In this document: positions 1 to 8,515 of the stretch, in pieces
Position numbering within the stretch: the stretch's first letter is position 1
Layout of the letters: each line of letters starts with the position of its first letter
Program-made: the position numbers and the translations under genes
Source of the DNA: Candidatus Zixiibacteriota bacterium
Lineage (GTDB): Bacteria; Zixibacteria; MSB-5A5; GN15; FEB-12
NCBI GenBank assembly: GCA_022571985.1
Contig: JACZWU010000001.1
Location: forward strand, 405,501 to 469,500
DNA length: 64,000 nt
Direction: 5' to 3'
The notes under the pieces: generated by a model
What the model was told of the DNA's origin: nothing
The model's database searches: none
What the model saw: only the letters and a program-made list of their open reading frames with translations

Positions 1-242
1 TTGTGTCCAAATTTACTACCAATTGCTGTGTCGGCAATCGTGGTGACTTAAACGGCGATGGAGATGACGCCAATATTCTCGACCTGACATTCGCAGTTGA
101 CAGAATTTTCCGAGGCGGGTCGGCGTCTCTCTGCCCGGAAGAAGGAGATGCTAACGGAGATAGCGACCCAACCAACATCCTGGACTTGACGTTTCTGGTA
201 GACAGAATATTCCGCGGCGGCCCGCCACCGGGATCATGCTGA
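1..242 (+). CDS. C-terminal fragment of an exported dockerin-like-module protein (partial)
   Basis: Only the last ~80 residues of a protein entering from the left edge are present. The frame is open to the edge, so the GTG at position 3 is probably not the start. What is visible is two copies of a ~33-residue dockerin-like unit. Each has an acidic calcium-type loop beginning DLNGDG or DANGDS, then ILDLTF, then VDRIFRGG. A Cys pair (CCVG) precedes the first unit, and the chain ends in PPPGSC. The same terminal module closes the proteins at 388, 49916 and 59616, and a looser version closes the one at 38256. The lost N-terminal part is likely an exported enzymatic or repeat domain, but it cannot be named. 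The module itself is certain from the sequence; its role in calcium binding, attachment or sorting is inferred from the dockerin family. Confidence 0.85.
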   Translation, partial: VSKFTTNCCVGNRGDLNGDGDDANILDLTFAVDRIFRGGSASLCPEEGDANGDSDPTNILDLTFLVDRIFRGGPPPGSC

Positions 243-387
243 CGGGTGCCCAATTGGGTTTATATGGTCCATTCTCAAAAGGATTTAAAAAGAAAAATCT
301 TGCATAATCTGTCGTAATATCTATCTTAATATGTCAATTTATAGGCTTTAAGTTCGCTCTAAACTTTCTTAGCAGAAAGGAAGATTT

Positions 388-2802
388 ATGCTTAAAGGTA
401 ATTCGTCCTATCGCGGATTTTTCAAAAAAATCAATCTAATCATTATCTTTGTCATTCTTCTTGTCTCTTCAGCAGTTCAAACAGCTTCTTCAAAAGAATC
501 AATCGTAAAAGATAATTTGTCAAACGTCCAGATAAACAGAAGTATTGCTTCACTGCCGCTGGCTTTTACTGCCAATCAGGGTCAATGGGACGATAAGGTT
601 CTGTTTCGGGCTAATGCCGGCGGAGCCACAATGTGGTTTGCATCCGACGGCGCCTACTACCAATTTATTAGAACAATTGAATCAGAAGATGGTGATCCCA
701 TTTCTATTGTAGATAAGCGTTTCGGCATGGTACCGGACGATATTTTAGATAGAAGGCCGAAAGCTGTTGAAACTATGATGATCAAAGCCACATTTGTGGG
801 AGCCAATCCAAATCCACAAATGACCGGCGTTGATATGATGGAGTACAAATGTAACTACTTCATCGGCAATGATCCGAACGAATGGCATACCGATGTTCCC
901 AACTACTCTGCCGTATTGTACGAAGAAATATATGACGGTATAAACTTGAAGTACTACGGCAACGGCAGGCAGATGGAGTATGATTTTATCGTCTCCCCCG
1001 GCGCTGACTATTCCCAAATAATGATACAGTATGAGGGGGCAGAATCAATCTCAATAAATGATAATGGTGATCTCGTAGTTGAAACTAAATGGGGTGAAGT
1101 AGTCGAACAACGCCCTCTGATTTATCAGTTAGAAAATGACTCCCGTATTGCAATTGCCGGTGAATACCGAATGATGAGTGACAATTCTTTCGGGTTTGAG
1201 CTCAGCAGCAGCTATAACCCGGTGTTGCCACTGGTAATTGACCCTCTGTTATCTTACAGCACTTATCTGGGAGGCGATGCATATGATTACGGAGTTGACA
1301 TTGCAGTGGACGGTTTTGGCAATGCCTATATCACCGGCCAGACTTATTCAACCGATTTCCCAACCGAAGGAGCATATCAAAGCACCCTTCAGGGTGGAGA
1401 TAGAGATGCCTTTGTGACCAAACTAAATTCTTCCGGCAACGCATTGGTATACAGTACTTATTTAGGAGGCAGTATTTATGAACATGGCAAGAGCATCGCA
1501 CTGGACAAGTTTGGCAATGTTTATATTGCCGGCATTACTTATTCCTCCGATTTCCCTGTCAAGAATGCTTATCAAAGATATAAAAGTGGTAATGAAGAGG
1601 GTTTCGTGACCAAACTCAATTCAGCCGGTAATGCTTTGGTTTACAGCACCTACCTGGGGGGTAGAAACGCTGATATGTGCTGGGATATAGCACTGGACTC
1701 TGCCGGAAATGCCTATATCACAGGCCATACTACTTCCAACGATTTTCCCACCAAAGGAGCGTATCAAGCCACCTATCAGGGTGGCACCGATGCCTTTGTA
1801 ACCAAACTAAATTCTACCGGCGACTCTTTGGTTTACAGCACATATCTGGGCGGAAGTGACTCAGAAATAGGCTTTGGCATCGCTGTGGACGGTTCCGGTA
1901 ATGCTTATGTTGCAGGCCGTACTTATTCCACCGATTTCCCAACCCAGGGAGAATATCAATCCAATCAGGGTGACCTGGATGCTTTCGTAACCAAACTAAA
2001 TGATTCCGGCAACGCCTTAGTATATAGTACTTATTTGGGGGGAACTGCAACTGAGGTGATCTTTAGCATCGCGCTGGACAGTTCTGGTAATGCTTATGTC
2101 ACTGGCCTTACTAATTCCACCGATTTCCCAACCGAAGGCGAATACCAAACCTATCAGGGTGACTATGATGCCTTTGTGACCAAACTAAATTCTTCCGGCA
2201 CTGCTTTGGATTACAGCACTTACCTGGGGGGAAATGATAGAGATGTTGGCCATGGTATCACACTCGACCGTTTTAATAACGCTTATATTACCGGCTATAC
2301 TCGTTCGGCAGATTTCCCTCTTGTGGAAGCTCTCCAAGCCTATCAGGCTAACGGCGATGCCTTTGTGAGCAAACTAAATCCAGCCGGCGCTGCTTTGGTT
2401 TACAGTACCTACTTAGGAGGTAGTAGTCATGACGAGGGCGTTGCCATCGCGCTCGACTTTTTCGACAATGCTTACATTACCGGCGAAACTCGGTCCGCTA
2501 ATTTTCCTGCCGAGGGAGAATTCCAAATTTATCAGGAAAGCGGGGATATTTTTGTGGTCAAACTAGCTCAAACCGCCGAATGCTGTTTAGGAATTCGTGG
2601 CAATTTAAATAGCGATGATAATGATGCCAATATTCTTGATTTGATTTTTCTGGTTGACTTTATATACCGTGGCAGTGGAAACCCCGGTGCTTGTCCCGAA
2701 GAAGCCGATGTTAACGGAGATGGTGACTCATCCAACGTCCTGGATTTGACTTTCCTGGTAGACAGAATATTCCGCGGTGGCCCGCCGCCAGGACCGTGCT
2801 AA
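388..2802 (+). CDS. Exported DUF7948/SBBP-repeat protein with C-terminal dockerin-like module
   Basis: An 804-residue exported protein. A hydrophobic signal or anchor segment lies at about residues 16-35. Residues ~55-290 match the DUF7948-type domain that usually precedes SBBP repeats (FTANQGQW near the start, a YDFIVSPGAD motif later). Then come seven SBBP beta-propeller-type repeats of ~62-65 residues, each opening with YSTYLGG and containing GNAYITG and DAFVTKLN signatures. Residues ~735-804 are a double dockerin-like module starting with a Cys pair and ending PPPGPC. A likely ribosome site (GAAAGGAAG) lies just before the ATG. SBBP proteins are typically surface or secreted, with no known enzymatic activity. 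The repeats are strongly alike at DNA level, suggesting recent internal duplication. A second protein of this architecture, at 19011, carries a different C-terminal signal. Confidence 0.9.
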   Translation: MLKGNSSYRGFFKKINLIIIFVILLVSSAVQTASSKESIVKDNLSNVQINRSIASLPLAFTANQGQWDDKVLFRANAGGATMWFASDGAYYQFIRTIESEDGDPISIVDKRFGMVPDDILDRRPKAVETMMIKATFVGANPNPQMTGVDMMEYKCNYFIGNDPNEWHTDVPNYSAVLYEEIYDGINLKYYGNGRQMEYDFIVSPGADYSQIMIQYEGAESISINDNGDLVVETKWGEVVEQRPLIYQLENDSRIAIAGEYRMMSDNSFGFELSSSYNPVLPLVIDPLLSYSTYLGGDAYDYGVDIAVDGFGNAYITGQTYSTDFPTEGAYQSTLQGGDRDAFVTKLNSSGNALVYSTYLGGSIYEHGKSIALDKFGNVYIAGITYSSDFPVKNAYQRYKSGNEEGFVTKLNSAGNALVYSTYLGGRNADMCWDIALDSAGNAYITGHTTSNDFPTKGAYQATYQGGTDAFVTKLNSTGDSLVYSTYLGGSDSEIGFGIAVDGSGNAYVAGRTYSTDFPTQGEYQSNQGDLDAFVTKLNDSGNALVYSTYLGGTATEVIFSIALDSSGNAYVTGLTNSTDFPTEGEYQTYQGDYDAFVTKLNSSGTALDYSTYLGGNDRDVGHGITLDRFNNAYITGYTRSADFPLVEALQAYQANGDAFVSKLNPAGAALVYSTYLGGSSHDEGVAIALDFFDNAYITGETRSANFPAEGEFQIYQESGDIFVVKLAQTAECCLGIRGNLNSDDNDANILDLIFLVDFIYRGSGNPGACPEEADVNGDGDSSNVLDLTFLVDRIFRGGPPPGPC

Positions 2803-2854
2803 CCACCATGGCTTCGTCACCCTGAGCGAACAAGGTCCCCTGTATTCAAGAAAA

Positions 2855-2884
2855 CGTAGGGCAGAACCCTTTAGTGGTTCTGCC
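2855..2884 (+). repeat. REP-like hairpin, left partner of the RAYT unit
   Basis: A 9-bp perfect inverted repeat (GGCAGAACC / GGTTCTGCC) with a 7-base loop, preceded by CGTAG. Its reverse complement matches the element at 3428-3457 at 29 of 30 positions. The pair brackets the tyrosine transposase gene. Weaker similarity continues outward (GGTCC and CAAGAA blocks). Confidence 0.85.
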
Positions 2885-2902
2885 ATAAATAACGGCTAAA
2901 AC

Positions 2903-3406
2903 CTACTCACCAAAATCTCCTTCAAAAATTGGAGCTTTACGAGTACCCCAATCGGATTCATACTGTCCTCTCTTCAAATATGCATGAATCGAAGAATGCT
3001 CCCATTCATACGGATTTATTACCAAGCCATGCTTTACCGGATTAAAATGGATATAATCCAAATGCCTGTTGAGGTCATTTTCGTCTCGAATGATGTGGTC
3101 CCAAAACCGGCTCTGCCAAACTTTACCTCGATACATATTTTGGCTATTCCTGAATTGGTAAGCGAAAGATAGCTTGATTCTCTTGATTATAGATGACAGG
3201 TCAGATTCCAGCGGGTCAATGATGATGTGAAAGTGATCTGGCATAATCACCCAGGCACTCAACTCAAAATATATGTCTTTTTTTACCTTTTCTACTGCTT
3301 CCCAAAAGATATCACTATTTTCCACGAGAATTCTATGTCGATCATGAGTGACAGAGGTTATAAAATAGATTTGCCCTGGCGAATAATGTCTAATGAGTTT
3401 CGACAT
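2903..3406 (-). CDS. REP-associated tyrosine transposase (RAYT, IS200/Y1 family)
   Basis: A 167-residue single-strand DNA transposase of the Y1_Tnp/RAYT family. These enzymes recognise and cut REP hairpins through a 5'-phosphotyrosine intermediate. The metal-binding HxH pair is in PDHFHIII (H58 and H60). The likely nucleophile is Y118 in LDYIHFNPVKHGL, and the RAYT-typical WQSRFWDHIIR block is at ~97-107. The length matches intact family members, and the ATG at 3406 opens the conserved N-terminus. The gene is flanked by two REP-like hairpins in opposite orientation, the arrangement expected for a RAYT and its substrates rather than a multicopy insertion sequence. No other copy is seen in the window. 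Confidence 0.93.
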   Translation of the reverse strand: MSKLIRHYSPGQIYFITSVTHDRHRILVENSDIFWEAVEKVKKDIYFELSAWVIMPDHFHIIIDPLESDLSSIIKRIKLSFAYQFRNSQNMYRGKVWQSRFWDHIIRDENDLNRHLDYIHFNPVKHGLVINPYEWEHSSIHAYLKRGQYESDWGTRKAPIFEGDFGE

Positions 3407-3427
3407 GATTTACTAATCTCAAATGAT

Positions 3428-3457
3428 GGCAGAACCGCTAAAGGGTTCTGCCCTACG
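3428..3457 (+). repeat. REP-like hairpin, right partner of the RAYT unit
   Basis: An inverted copy of the 2855-2884 element: GGCAGAACC, a 7-base loop, GGTTCTGCC, then CTACG. It differs from the reverse complement of the left copy at one loop position. It lies 21 bases upstream of the transposase start codon. Confidence 0.85.
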
Positions 3458-3492
3458 ATTCTTGGGAAGGACCACCCGCCACTTAGTAAGTT

Positions 3493-4152
3493 TCATTTCT
3501 TCCAATCTTTCTTCCAAACACCTGATTCCAAAAGAACTGGTAAAAAGGGTGACTTCTGTAGCATTGCCTGCCTGATATCTTTCCAGGCCGCAATCAGATC
3601 GCGTGCAGCTTGAGACACGGCTGGGCGCTTAATCGAGGCAATCAAACTTTCAGACTTCCCTATTGTCTTCCTGTCAATGGCATGAAAATTGTCTAACATC
3701 GCGTACACTATGGTCAGAAGTTCATCATCTCCTAAATTTACTAATGTATCGTCGCCTAGAAAAGCAAGCTCCAATGCCCTTTGTCGTTCCAAGGCACGCA
3801 ATGTTTTGAAGTTTGACAGTGCCAAATCTCCAGCATCACATCTAGCAAGAACTACGATTAACACACACATCTCAAAATCGTCTGACGATTCCCCATAACG
3901 AATCAATTCCTGCTTATAGCATCGAACTCGTTCCTCTGCAACAGAATCAATCGCTTCACTAGCAAACATTGCTACTGGATAATCCTCGGTCCCGGCCCGG
4001 GAACATGTGCACACCAATGTAACGATGATCAACACACAGATTAGTCGCTTGCTGTTATAAATACTACTCGGGTTACCGCTGTGCGGCCCTCCTCTTATCG
4101 CAGATACAACTATTTCCACCTCCAGATTCCACGTCGCTTTAGCGCAACCCAC
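3493..4152 (-). CDS. Hypothetical exported or anchored protein
   Basis: Unrecognised protein of up to 219 residues. The open frame begins at a GTG, but the first ~34 residues look unlike a normal N-terminus. A hydrophobic export-type segment (LICVLIIVTLVC, residues ~37-48) with basic residues just before it suggests a shorter protein starting nearby. No ATG, GTG or TTG fits well there, so the start is unresolved. A purine-rich AGAGGAGG run sits in the extended N-terminal part. After the hydrophobic segment the protein is mostly helical, with many Leu, Ala and acidic residues and no cysteine-based or catalytic motif that I recognise. It is monocistronic, between the RAYT unit and a repeat-rich intergenic stretch, so it may be accessory. 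Coding is likely from length and composition; function unknown. Confidence 0.55.
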   Translation of the reverse strand: MGCAKATWNLEVEIVVSAIRGGPHSGNPSSIYNSKRLICVLIIVTLVCTCSRAGTEDYPVAMFASEAIDSVAEERVRCYKQELIRYGESSDDFEMCVLIVVLARCDAGDLALSNFKTLRALERQRALELAFLGDDTLVNLGDDELLTIVYAMLDNFHAIDRKTIGKSESLIASIKRPAVSQAARDLIAAWKDIRQAMLQKSPFLPVLLESGVWKKDWKK

Positions 4153-4436
4153 GTCGCCACTCTCTTAATTGAATGTATGTTCCGAGCGCCCAGCCCATGA
4201 ACAATACAAAAAACTACAAAACCTCTACTGATGCAATGAAAAAAGGCGAAACGAACCCATTTCCCCGTAACCCAATAACCCTCAATGAGGCCGACACGCT
4301 TTTCGCTCTATCTGGCGCATGCGAACCCATATGATTTTACAAAAAACAGTAATGTCGCATTCTGGCACCGCCTCTACTTGGCTATGATAGAGATACTACA
4401 TAAAGCCTAAAAAAGCGAGGGGCGTCCCAAAAAAAA
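4153..4436. other. Intergenic stretch, no firm gene
   Basis: Apart from a possible 45-codon plus-strand frame at 4197-4334, described under rejected items, I see no gene. The stretch ends at tRNA-Gly. It contains the word ACGAACCCA, which recurs near 21700 in another gene-poor stretch. Confidence 0.5.
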
Positions 4437-4508
4437 GCGGGAGACGAGGTTCGAACTCGCGACCAACAGCTTGGAAGGCTGTGACTCTACCAACTGAGTT
4501 ACTCCCGC
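4437..4508 (-). tRNA. tRNA-Gly (anticodon UCC)
   Basis: A 72-base cloverleaf on the minus strand with a 7-bp acceptor stem (GCGGGAG with CTCCCGC), the D-arm AGTTGGTAGAGT, and anticodon loop CTTCCAA giving anticodon UCC (plus-strand 4473-4475). The T-arm carries the GTTCGAA core. No CCA is encoded. Six T residues follow immediately on the transcribed strand and may end transcription. Confidence 0.96.
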
Positions 4509-4534
4509 ATAACATCTGTCTAAATCTCTTAAGT

Positions 4535-4594
4535 GGGGCAGACGAGACGTCTGCCACCCACAAAATAGTCATCCTGAGCCTGTCGAAGGGTGAC
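4535..4594. repeat. Two dispersed palindromic repeats (GGCAGACG type and CTTCGACAGGCTCAGGA type)
   Basis: At 4535-4555 is a palindromic element with arms GGCAGACG and CGTCTGCC. At 4568-4594 is an element whose reverse strand reads CCCTTCGACAGGCTCAGGA. Both families recur near 10.0-10.8, 21.8, 22.6, 52.9 and 53.8 kb; the second also recurs inside rlmN. Confidence 0.8.
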
Positions 4595-4658
4595 ACTCAC
4601 AGTAAAAACTACCTTTTTCAACAGTCATATCGTCTGGCCGAACAACTAATTTCTAAAT

Positions 4659-4684
4659 GATCCCACCGCAAGCGGTGGGCGACC
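4659..4684. repeat. 26-base palindromic repeat, identical copy at 10742
   Basis: The 26 bases here are identical to 10742-10767. The core is CCCACCGC AA GCGGTGGG, an 8-bp stem with a 2-base loop. Each copy lies downstream of, and close to, the 3' end of a minus-strand gene. Confidence 0.85.
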
Positions 4685-4745
4685 GAAAGCCACCAACCAA
4701 ACAACACTCAATTTAGAGCTTTTTGGCACAAACTGCAATTTGAAT

Positions 4746-5606
4746 TTAATTCGAGTCTCCCGAAGGCAAAAGCCCCCAGTGCAGCTTTGAGCGGCAGACA
4801 CGATAAAATGAATTTTCCTCAAAGGCAATAAACTGGTAAGCAAAATCTGCCCGCTTAATAGAAACAATATCACCGTCCGAAAGTTCTCTCATCACCTGGC
4901 CGTCTACTGTCAAAGAGGCGACTTTATGCTGTGACCTTACTTTTAAAACCAGAGCGTCGTCGGCCCGGAAAATCATCGGCCGCGTTGTCAGAGAAAATGC
5001 TGAAATAGGCGAAGCGATAATCGCCTGCATAGTCGGATGCAAAATCGGTCCTCCAGACGCCAGCGAATAAGCTGTCGAGCCGGTAGGAGTGGCGATAATC
5101 AGGCCGTCACAGCGGTAGTTAACGATATCTTCGCCGTTGACCTGCAGCCGGATATCTATCATACGGCTGATAGCCCCGTTATCCACGACCGCTTCATTGA
5201 GAGCATGAAACGTCTCGCCCGTTCTATCTATTTTAACTGTCAGGGCCATGCGCTCTTCTACGTTGTAATCTCCTTTGATAATTCGGTCTAAGCAGAGAAT
5301 CATTGATAGCGGCGTAATTTGTGTCAGAAACCCCAGCGAGCCGACATTGACACCCAGCAGTTTGGTTTTTCTGTCCCCCACAATGCGGGCAGAATGAATC
5401 AGAGTGCCGTCACCGCCCATTGAAACCAGCACATCACACTTATCCGGGAGTTCTTCAAATGTACAGTAAGATTGACCAACCGCGATTTCTTTAAGACCGT
5501 CCCATACGAAAATCTCTGATTTGGACTGCTTAGACCAGTCAAGAAAATCAGCGACAGCCTGCTTAGTGCCTTCCCGCTGTAAGTTGGCTACCAGCCCGAA
5601 CCGCAT
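4746..5606 (-). CDS. nadK: NAD kinase
   Basis: Cytosolic ATP-NAD kinase of 286 residues, making NADP from NAD. The sequence shows GGDGT (64-68), GVNVGSLGF (85-93), the NE pair at 137-138, CDGLI with the conserved Asp at 167, and the TPTGSTAYSL glycine-rich loop at 173-182, followed by GGP. These are the standard landmarks of the family, and the length is normal. It is last in the operon xseA-xseB-ispA-dxs-nadK, 9 bases after dxs. The link may be functional, because the MEP pathway begun by dxs consumes NADPH. Start: ATG at 5606. Confidence 0.96.
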   Translation of the reverse strand: MRFGLVANLQREGTKQAVADFLDWSKQSKSEIFVWDGLKEIAVGQSYCTFEELPDKCDVLVSMGGDGTLIHSARIVGDRKTKLLGVNVGSLGFLTQITPLSMILCLDRIIKGDYNVEERMALTVKIDRTGETFHALNEAVVDNGAISRMIDIRLQVNGEDIVNYRCDGLIIATPTGSTAYSLASGGPILHPTMQAIIASPISAFSLTTRPMIFRADDALVLKVRSQHKVASLTVDGQVMRELSDGDIVSIKRADFAYQFIAFEENSFYRVCRSKLHWGLLPSGDSN

Positions 5607-5615
5607 AACTATTCG

Positions 5616-7607
5616 CTATCCCTCTTTGGAAGTATAAAAGCTGCGGGAGGCCTCTGCCCCGGCGACTTTTTGCTTTAGTTCCGGTGACCTGCGAAATCGG
5701 AGTTTTTGGAACAGGCCTTGAGATTTTTTGCCGGTTTCACTGGCTTCAATCACAGCAGCAATAGTCTGAGCCAATCCCTTGGCATCAAGGCCAACTTCAT
5801 CAAGTAATTCTGCGCGACTTCCGTGGGTAACATAGCGGTCAGAAAGTCCAATGTTTTTAAAAGTGCCGTTCCAGCCCGAGCGCAGCAGATAACTTCCCAC
5901 TGCTTCGCCAAATCCTCCGCGAAGCTGAGCTTCTTCGATCGTAAAGATAGTCCGGGAATTATCACGGACTCTGTCAAGAATCTTGTAATCTAACGGCTTA
6001 ATAAAGCGGGCATTGACCACTGCCACATTATGGCCTTGTTCAGAGAGAATATCAGCAGCTCTCAAAGCTTCAGTTACCATTGTGCCGCAAGCCAGAACAG
6101 TAATATCACTTGCCGGAGTAAGCGTTTCCCAGGTGCCCCATTCAATTTGCTTGATATCTGTGGTCATTTCAGTCGGGACGCTGTCTCTGGGATATCTTAT
6201 GGCCACTGATGTTTCGAGTTTATTATCAACAGTCCAGTGAAGCATTGACCTCAGCTCGTTGCCGTCTTTGGGAACGGCAAAAGTTATATTTGGTATTACC
6301 GAAAGATAGGCGATATCAAAGACGCCATGGTGGGTGGGGCCGTCATTGCCGACAAGTCCGGCTCTATCCATGCAAATAACAACTTTCTGACCTTGAAGAG
6401 TAATATCATGAATAAGCGGATCGTAGGCTCTTTGCAGGAATGTTGAATATATGGTCAGGTAAGGTTTTTGGCCGTCGCTGGCGAGTCCGGCCGCGAAGCA
6501 ACCGGCATGGCATTCGGCAATGCCGACATCGAAAAACCGCTCAGGAAACTCTTTGGCAAAGCCAACTAAGCCTGTTCCCGCTGGCATAGCGGCGGTGATT
6601 GCCACAACTTTTTCATCCTTGTGCCCCAGTTCTATCATAGTACTGCCGAAAACTTTGGTATAGGCCGGCAGGCCGGATTTTGAGGCTGCTTTACCGGTAA
6701 TTTTATCAAACTTGCCTATCCCGTGGAATGAGTGAGCGTCCCCCTCGGCAGGAGCAAAACCTTTGCCTTTGACAGTAGCAATATGCAGCATTACCGGACC
6801 TCGCAGATTTTTAAGCTGCTCCAGAGTTTTTATCAAAGTCGGCAGATCGTGACCGTCTATCGGCCCAAAATAATTAAAGCCGAGTTTCTGAAATAACATT
6901 CCGGGCACCAAAAATCCTTTGATAGAATCTTCTATATTAGAAATAGCTTTACGGATTTTGTCGCGGCGCTTGAATTTTCCGGTCAGTTCCCAGATTTCAT
7001 CTCGGAGTTTATTAAATCTTTCATCTGAGGTAATATTCGTCAGATATTTCGAAATAGCGCCGACGTTCTTGGAAATCGACCAGGTATTATCGTTGAGAAT
7101 CACCAGCAGGTTTTTCTTCAAGCTGCCGGCATTATTAAGTCCCTCAAAAGCCAAGCCGCCTGTCATGGCCCCATCGCCGATTACAGCTATTACGCTGTGG
7201 TTCTGACCAGCCATATCTCTGGAGACTGCAAAGCCGAGTGCCGCTGAAATCGAGGTCGAAGCATGGGCCGCGCCGTAGGGGTCGTACTCAGATTCTATCT
7301 GACGTGCATATCCGGCCAAACCATGGTACTGACGCAGGGTTCTTATTCTGTCGCGTCTGCCGGTAATCATTTTATGGGTGTAGGTCTGATGGCTGACATC
7401 CCAGATTATTTTATCAGTCGGAGCCTCAAAGACATAGTGCAGAGCCAGAGTAAGCTCGACCGCCCCAAGATTCGAAGCTAAGTGGCCCCCGGTTTCACAC
7501 AAGGCCGAAAGCAATTCCTGTCTGATTTCGGTAGCCAGTTCGCCTAATTCTGCAATTGACAGCTTTTTTAGATCAAGCGGAGAGTCGATTTTGGACAAAT
7601 ATTTCAT
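5616..7607 (-). CDS. dxs: 1-deoxy-D-xylulose-5-phosphate synthase
   Basis: Thiamine-diphosphate transketolase-like enzyme joining pyruvate and glyceraldehyde 3-phosphate, the first step of the MEP isoprenoid route. I take the ATG at 7607, which has GGAAGAGG six bases upstream; an in-frame ATG at 7622 lacks such a site. The N-terminal part shows GGHLASNLG, the cofactor motif GDGAMTGG (~144-151) and NDN (~172-174). Later come the pyrimidine-domain block DRAGLVGNDGPTHHG and the C-terminal transketolase domain. The residue after NDN-T is Trp where many homologues have Met (the NDNxMSIS box), a small deviation. The ~663-residue length is slightly long because of a basic tail. The gene lies five bases or so after ispA, which uses its downstream product. 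Confidence 0.96.
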   Translation of the reverse strand: MKYLSKIDSPLDLKKLSIAELGELATEIRQELLSALCETGGHLASNLGAVELTLALHYVFEAPTDKIIWDVSHQTYTHKMITGRRDRIRTLRQYHGLAGYARQIESEYDPYGAAHASTSISAALGFAVSRDMAGQNHSVIAVIGDGAMTGGLAFEGLNNAGSLKKNLLVILNDNTWSISKNVGAISKYLTNITSDERFNKLRDEIWELTGKFKRRDKIRKAISNIEDSIKGFLVPGMLFQKLGFNYFGPIDGHDLPTLIKTLEQLKNLRGPVMLHIATVKGKGFAPAEGDAHSFHGIGKFDKITGKAASKSGLPAYTKVFGSTMIELGHKDEKVVAITAAMPAGTGLVGFAKEFPERFFDVGIAECHAGCFAAGLASDGQKPYLTIYSTFLQRAYDPLIHDITLQGQKVVICMDRAGLVGNDGPTHHGVFDIAYLSVIPNITFAVPKDGNELRSMLHWTVDNKLETSVAIRYPRDSVPTEMTTDIKQIEWGTWETLTPASDITVLACGTMVTEALRAADILSEQGHNVAVVNARFIKPLDYKILDRVRDNSRTIFTIEEAQLRGGFGEAVGSYLLRSGWNGTFKNIGLSDRYVTHGSRAELLDEVGLDAKGLAQTIAAVIEASETGKKSQGLFQKLRFRRSPELKQKVAGAEASRSFYTSKEG

Positions 7608-7627
7608 CTGGGCCTCTTCCATAAATT

Positions 7628-8515
7628 TCAGCTTTCCCTCTGGCCTATAAACAGCGCGATATGTTTAAGCATATTATCATCGTAATCATCTAACAATTCA
7701 ATCGCTTCGTCAATTAAAAGGTCAGCATCTTTTTTGGCCTGCTTGAGGCCGACAACTCCCGGATAGGTAGCTTTTCCTTTGATATTATCAGCGCCCACTT
7801 TTTTCCCCAGCAGTTCCTGGCTGCCTTCGACGTCAAGAATGTCATCTATTATTTGAAAAGCAAGGCCGATTTTTTCGCCATATTGAGACAGTGCTTCAAA
7901 AGTCGACCTTTCAGCGCCAGCCAGAATCGCACCGACCCGCACCGAACAGCGAATCAGGCTGCCGGTCTTGCAGCTGTGAATTTTGATTATTTCAGCTTTA
8001 GTGACTTCACGACCTTCGGCCTCAACATCTGCTATCTGCCCGCCTATCATACCCATGGTGCCGATAGCCTGTGCTAATTCTCTGACGATTTCTGTGTGGC
8101 CAGAGCGGGCCATCAGGTCAAAAGCTATATCGTGCAGGGCATCTCCGGCCAATACGGCAGTGGCGACTCCGAATTTCTTGTGGCAGGTGGGTTGGCCGCG
8201 GCGGAGGTCATCATCATCCATGCAGGGCAGGTCATCGTGGATAAGCGAATAAGTGTGAATCATTTCAAGCCCGGCCATAACATAGCCAATCGAGCTGTCT
8301 ATCTCAGAACTGTCTGTCCGACACAGTTCGTATGTTGCCAGAGCCAGTATCGGCCTGATTCTTTTGCCGCCGGCCATGACCGAATAGCGCATAGCGGCGT
8401 GCAGTGTTTTCGGTTCTTCAGAAGCCGCAGGAATATACCGGCTGAGCAATTCGTCGACTAACTTACGCTTTTCGCCCAGGTAATCTTTAATATTAACCAG
8501 TTCAGTCGATTTCAC
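7628..8515 (-). CDS. ispA: Polyprenyl diphosphate synthase (farnesyl/geranylgeranyl type)
   Basis: Short-chain trans-isoprenyl diphosphate synthase. The first aspartate-rich motif is DDLPCMDDDDLRRG and the second is FQIIDDILD. GGKR and HDD blocks are conserved. The family condenses IPP with allylic diphosphates. Chain length (C15 or C20) cannot be fixed here, though the residues before the first motif (MIHTYSLIHDD) are FPP-synthase-like. I prefer a GTG start at 8515, with GGGGA six bases upstream, giving ~295 residues as is usual. An in-frame TTG at 8548 would overlap xseB by 47 bases. Either way the start lies within the end of xseB, so translation is probably coupled. Supplies substrate for UppS (16 kb) and the UbiA-family enzyme (14.2 kb). 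Confidence 0.93.
   Translation of the reverse strand: MKSTELVNIKDYLGEKRKLVDELLSRYIPAASEEPKTLHAAMRYSVMAGGKRIRPILALATYELCRTDSSEIDSSIGYVMAGLEMIHTYSLIHDDLPCMDDDDLRRGQPTCHKKFGVATAVLAGDALHDIAFDLMARSGHTEIVRELAQAIGTMGMIGGQIADVEAEGREVTKAEIIKIHSCKTGSLIRCSVRVGAILAGAERSTFEALSQYGEKIGLAFQIIDDILDVEGSQELLGKKVGADNIKGKATYPGVVGLKQAKKDADLLIDEAIELLDDYDDNMLKHIALFIGQRES

Noticed and set aside
1677-2050. Frames on both strands inside the SBBP-repeat gene
   Set aside because: Shadows of the repeats in the 388 gene; same period as the repeats.
1252-2560. Regularly spaced similar sequences considered as a CRISPR array
   Set aside because: The ~190-base period and in-frame coding show they are SBBP protein repeats. 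No CRISPR array or cas gene is in the window.
4197-4334. 45-codon plus-strand frame (MNNTKNYK...)
   Set aside because: No ribosome site and no likeness. It shares the word ACGAACCCA (encoding TNP) with a similar frame at 21578, which may be a small repeat rather than a gene.
4396-4596. 66-codon minus-strand frame covering tRNA-Gly
   Set aside because: It overlaps the tRNA and its N-terminus (FDRLRMT) is a translated CTTCGAC-type repeat.
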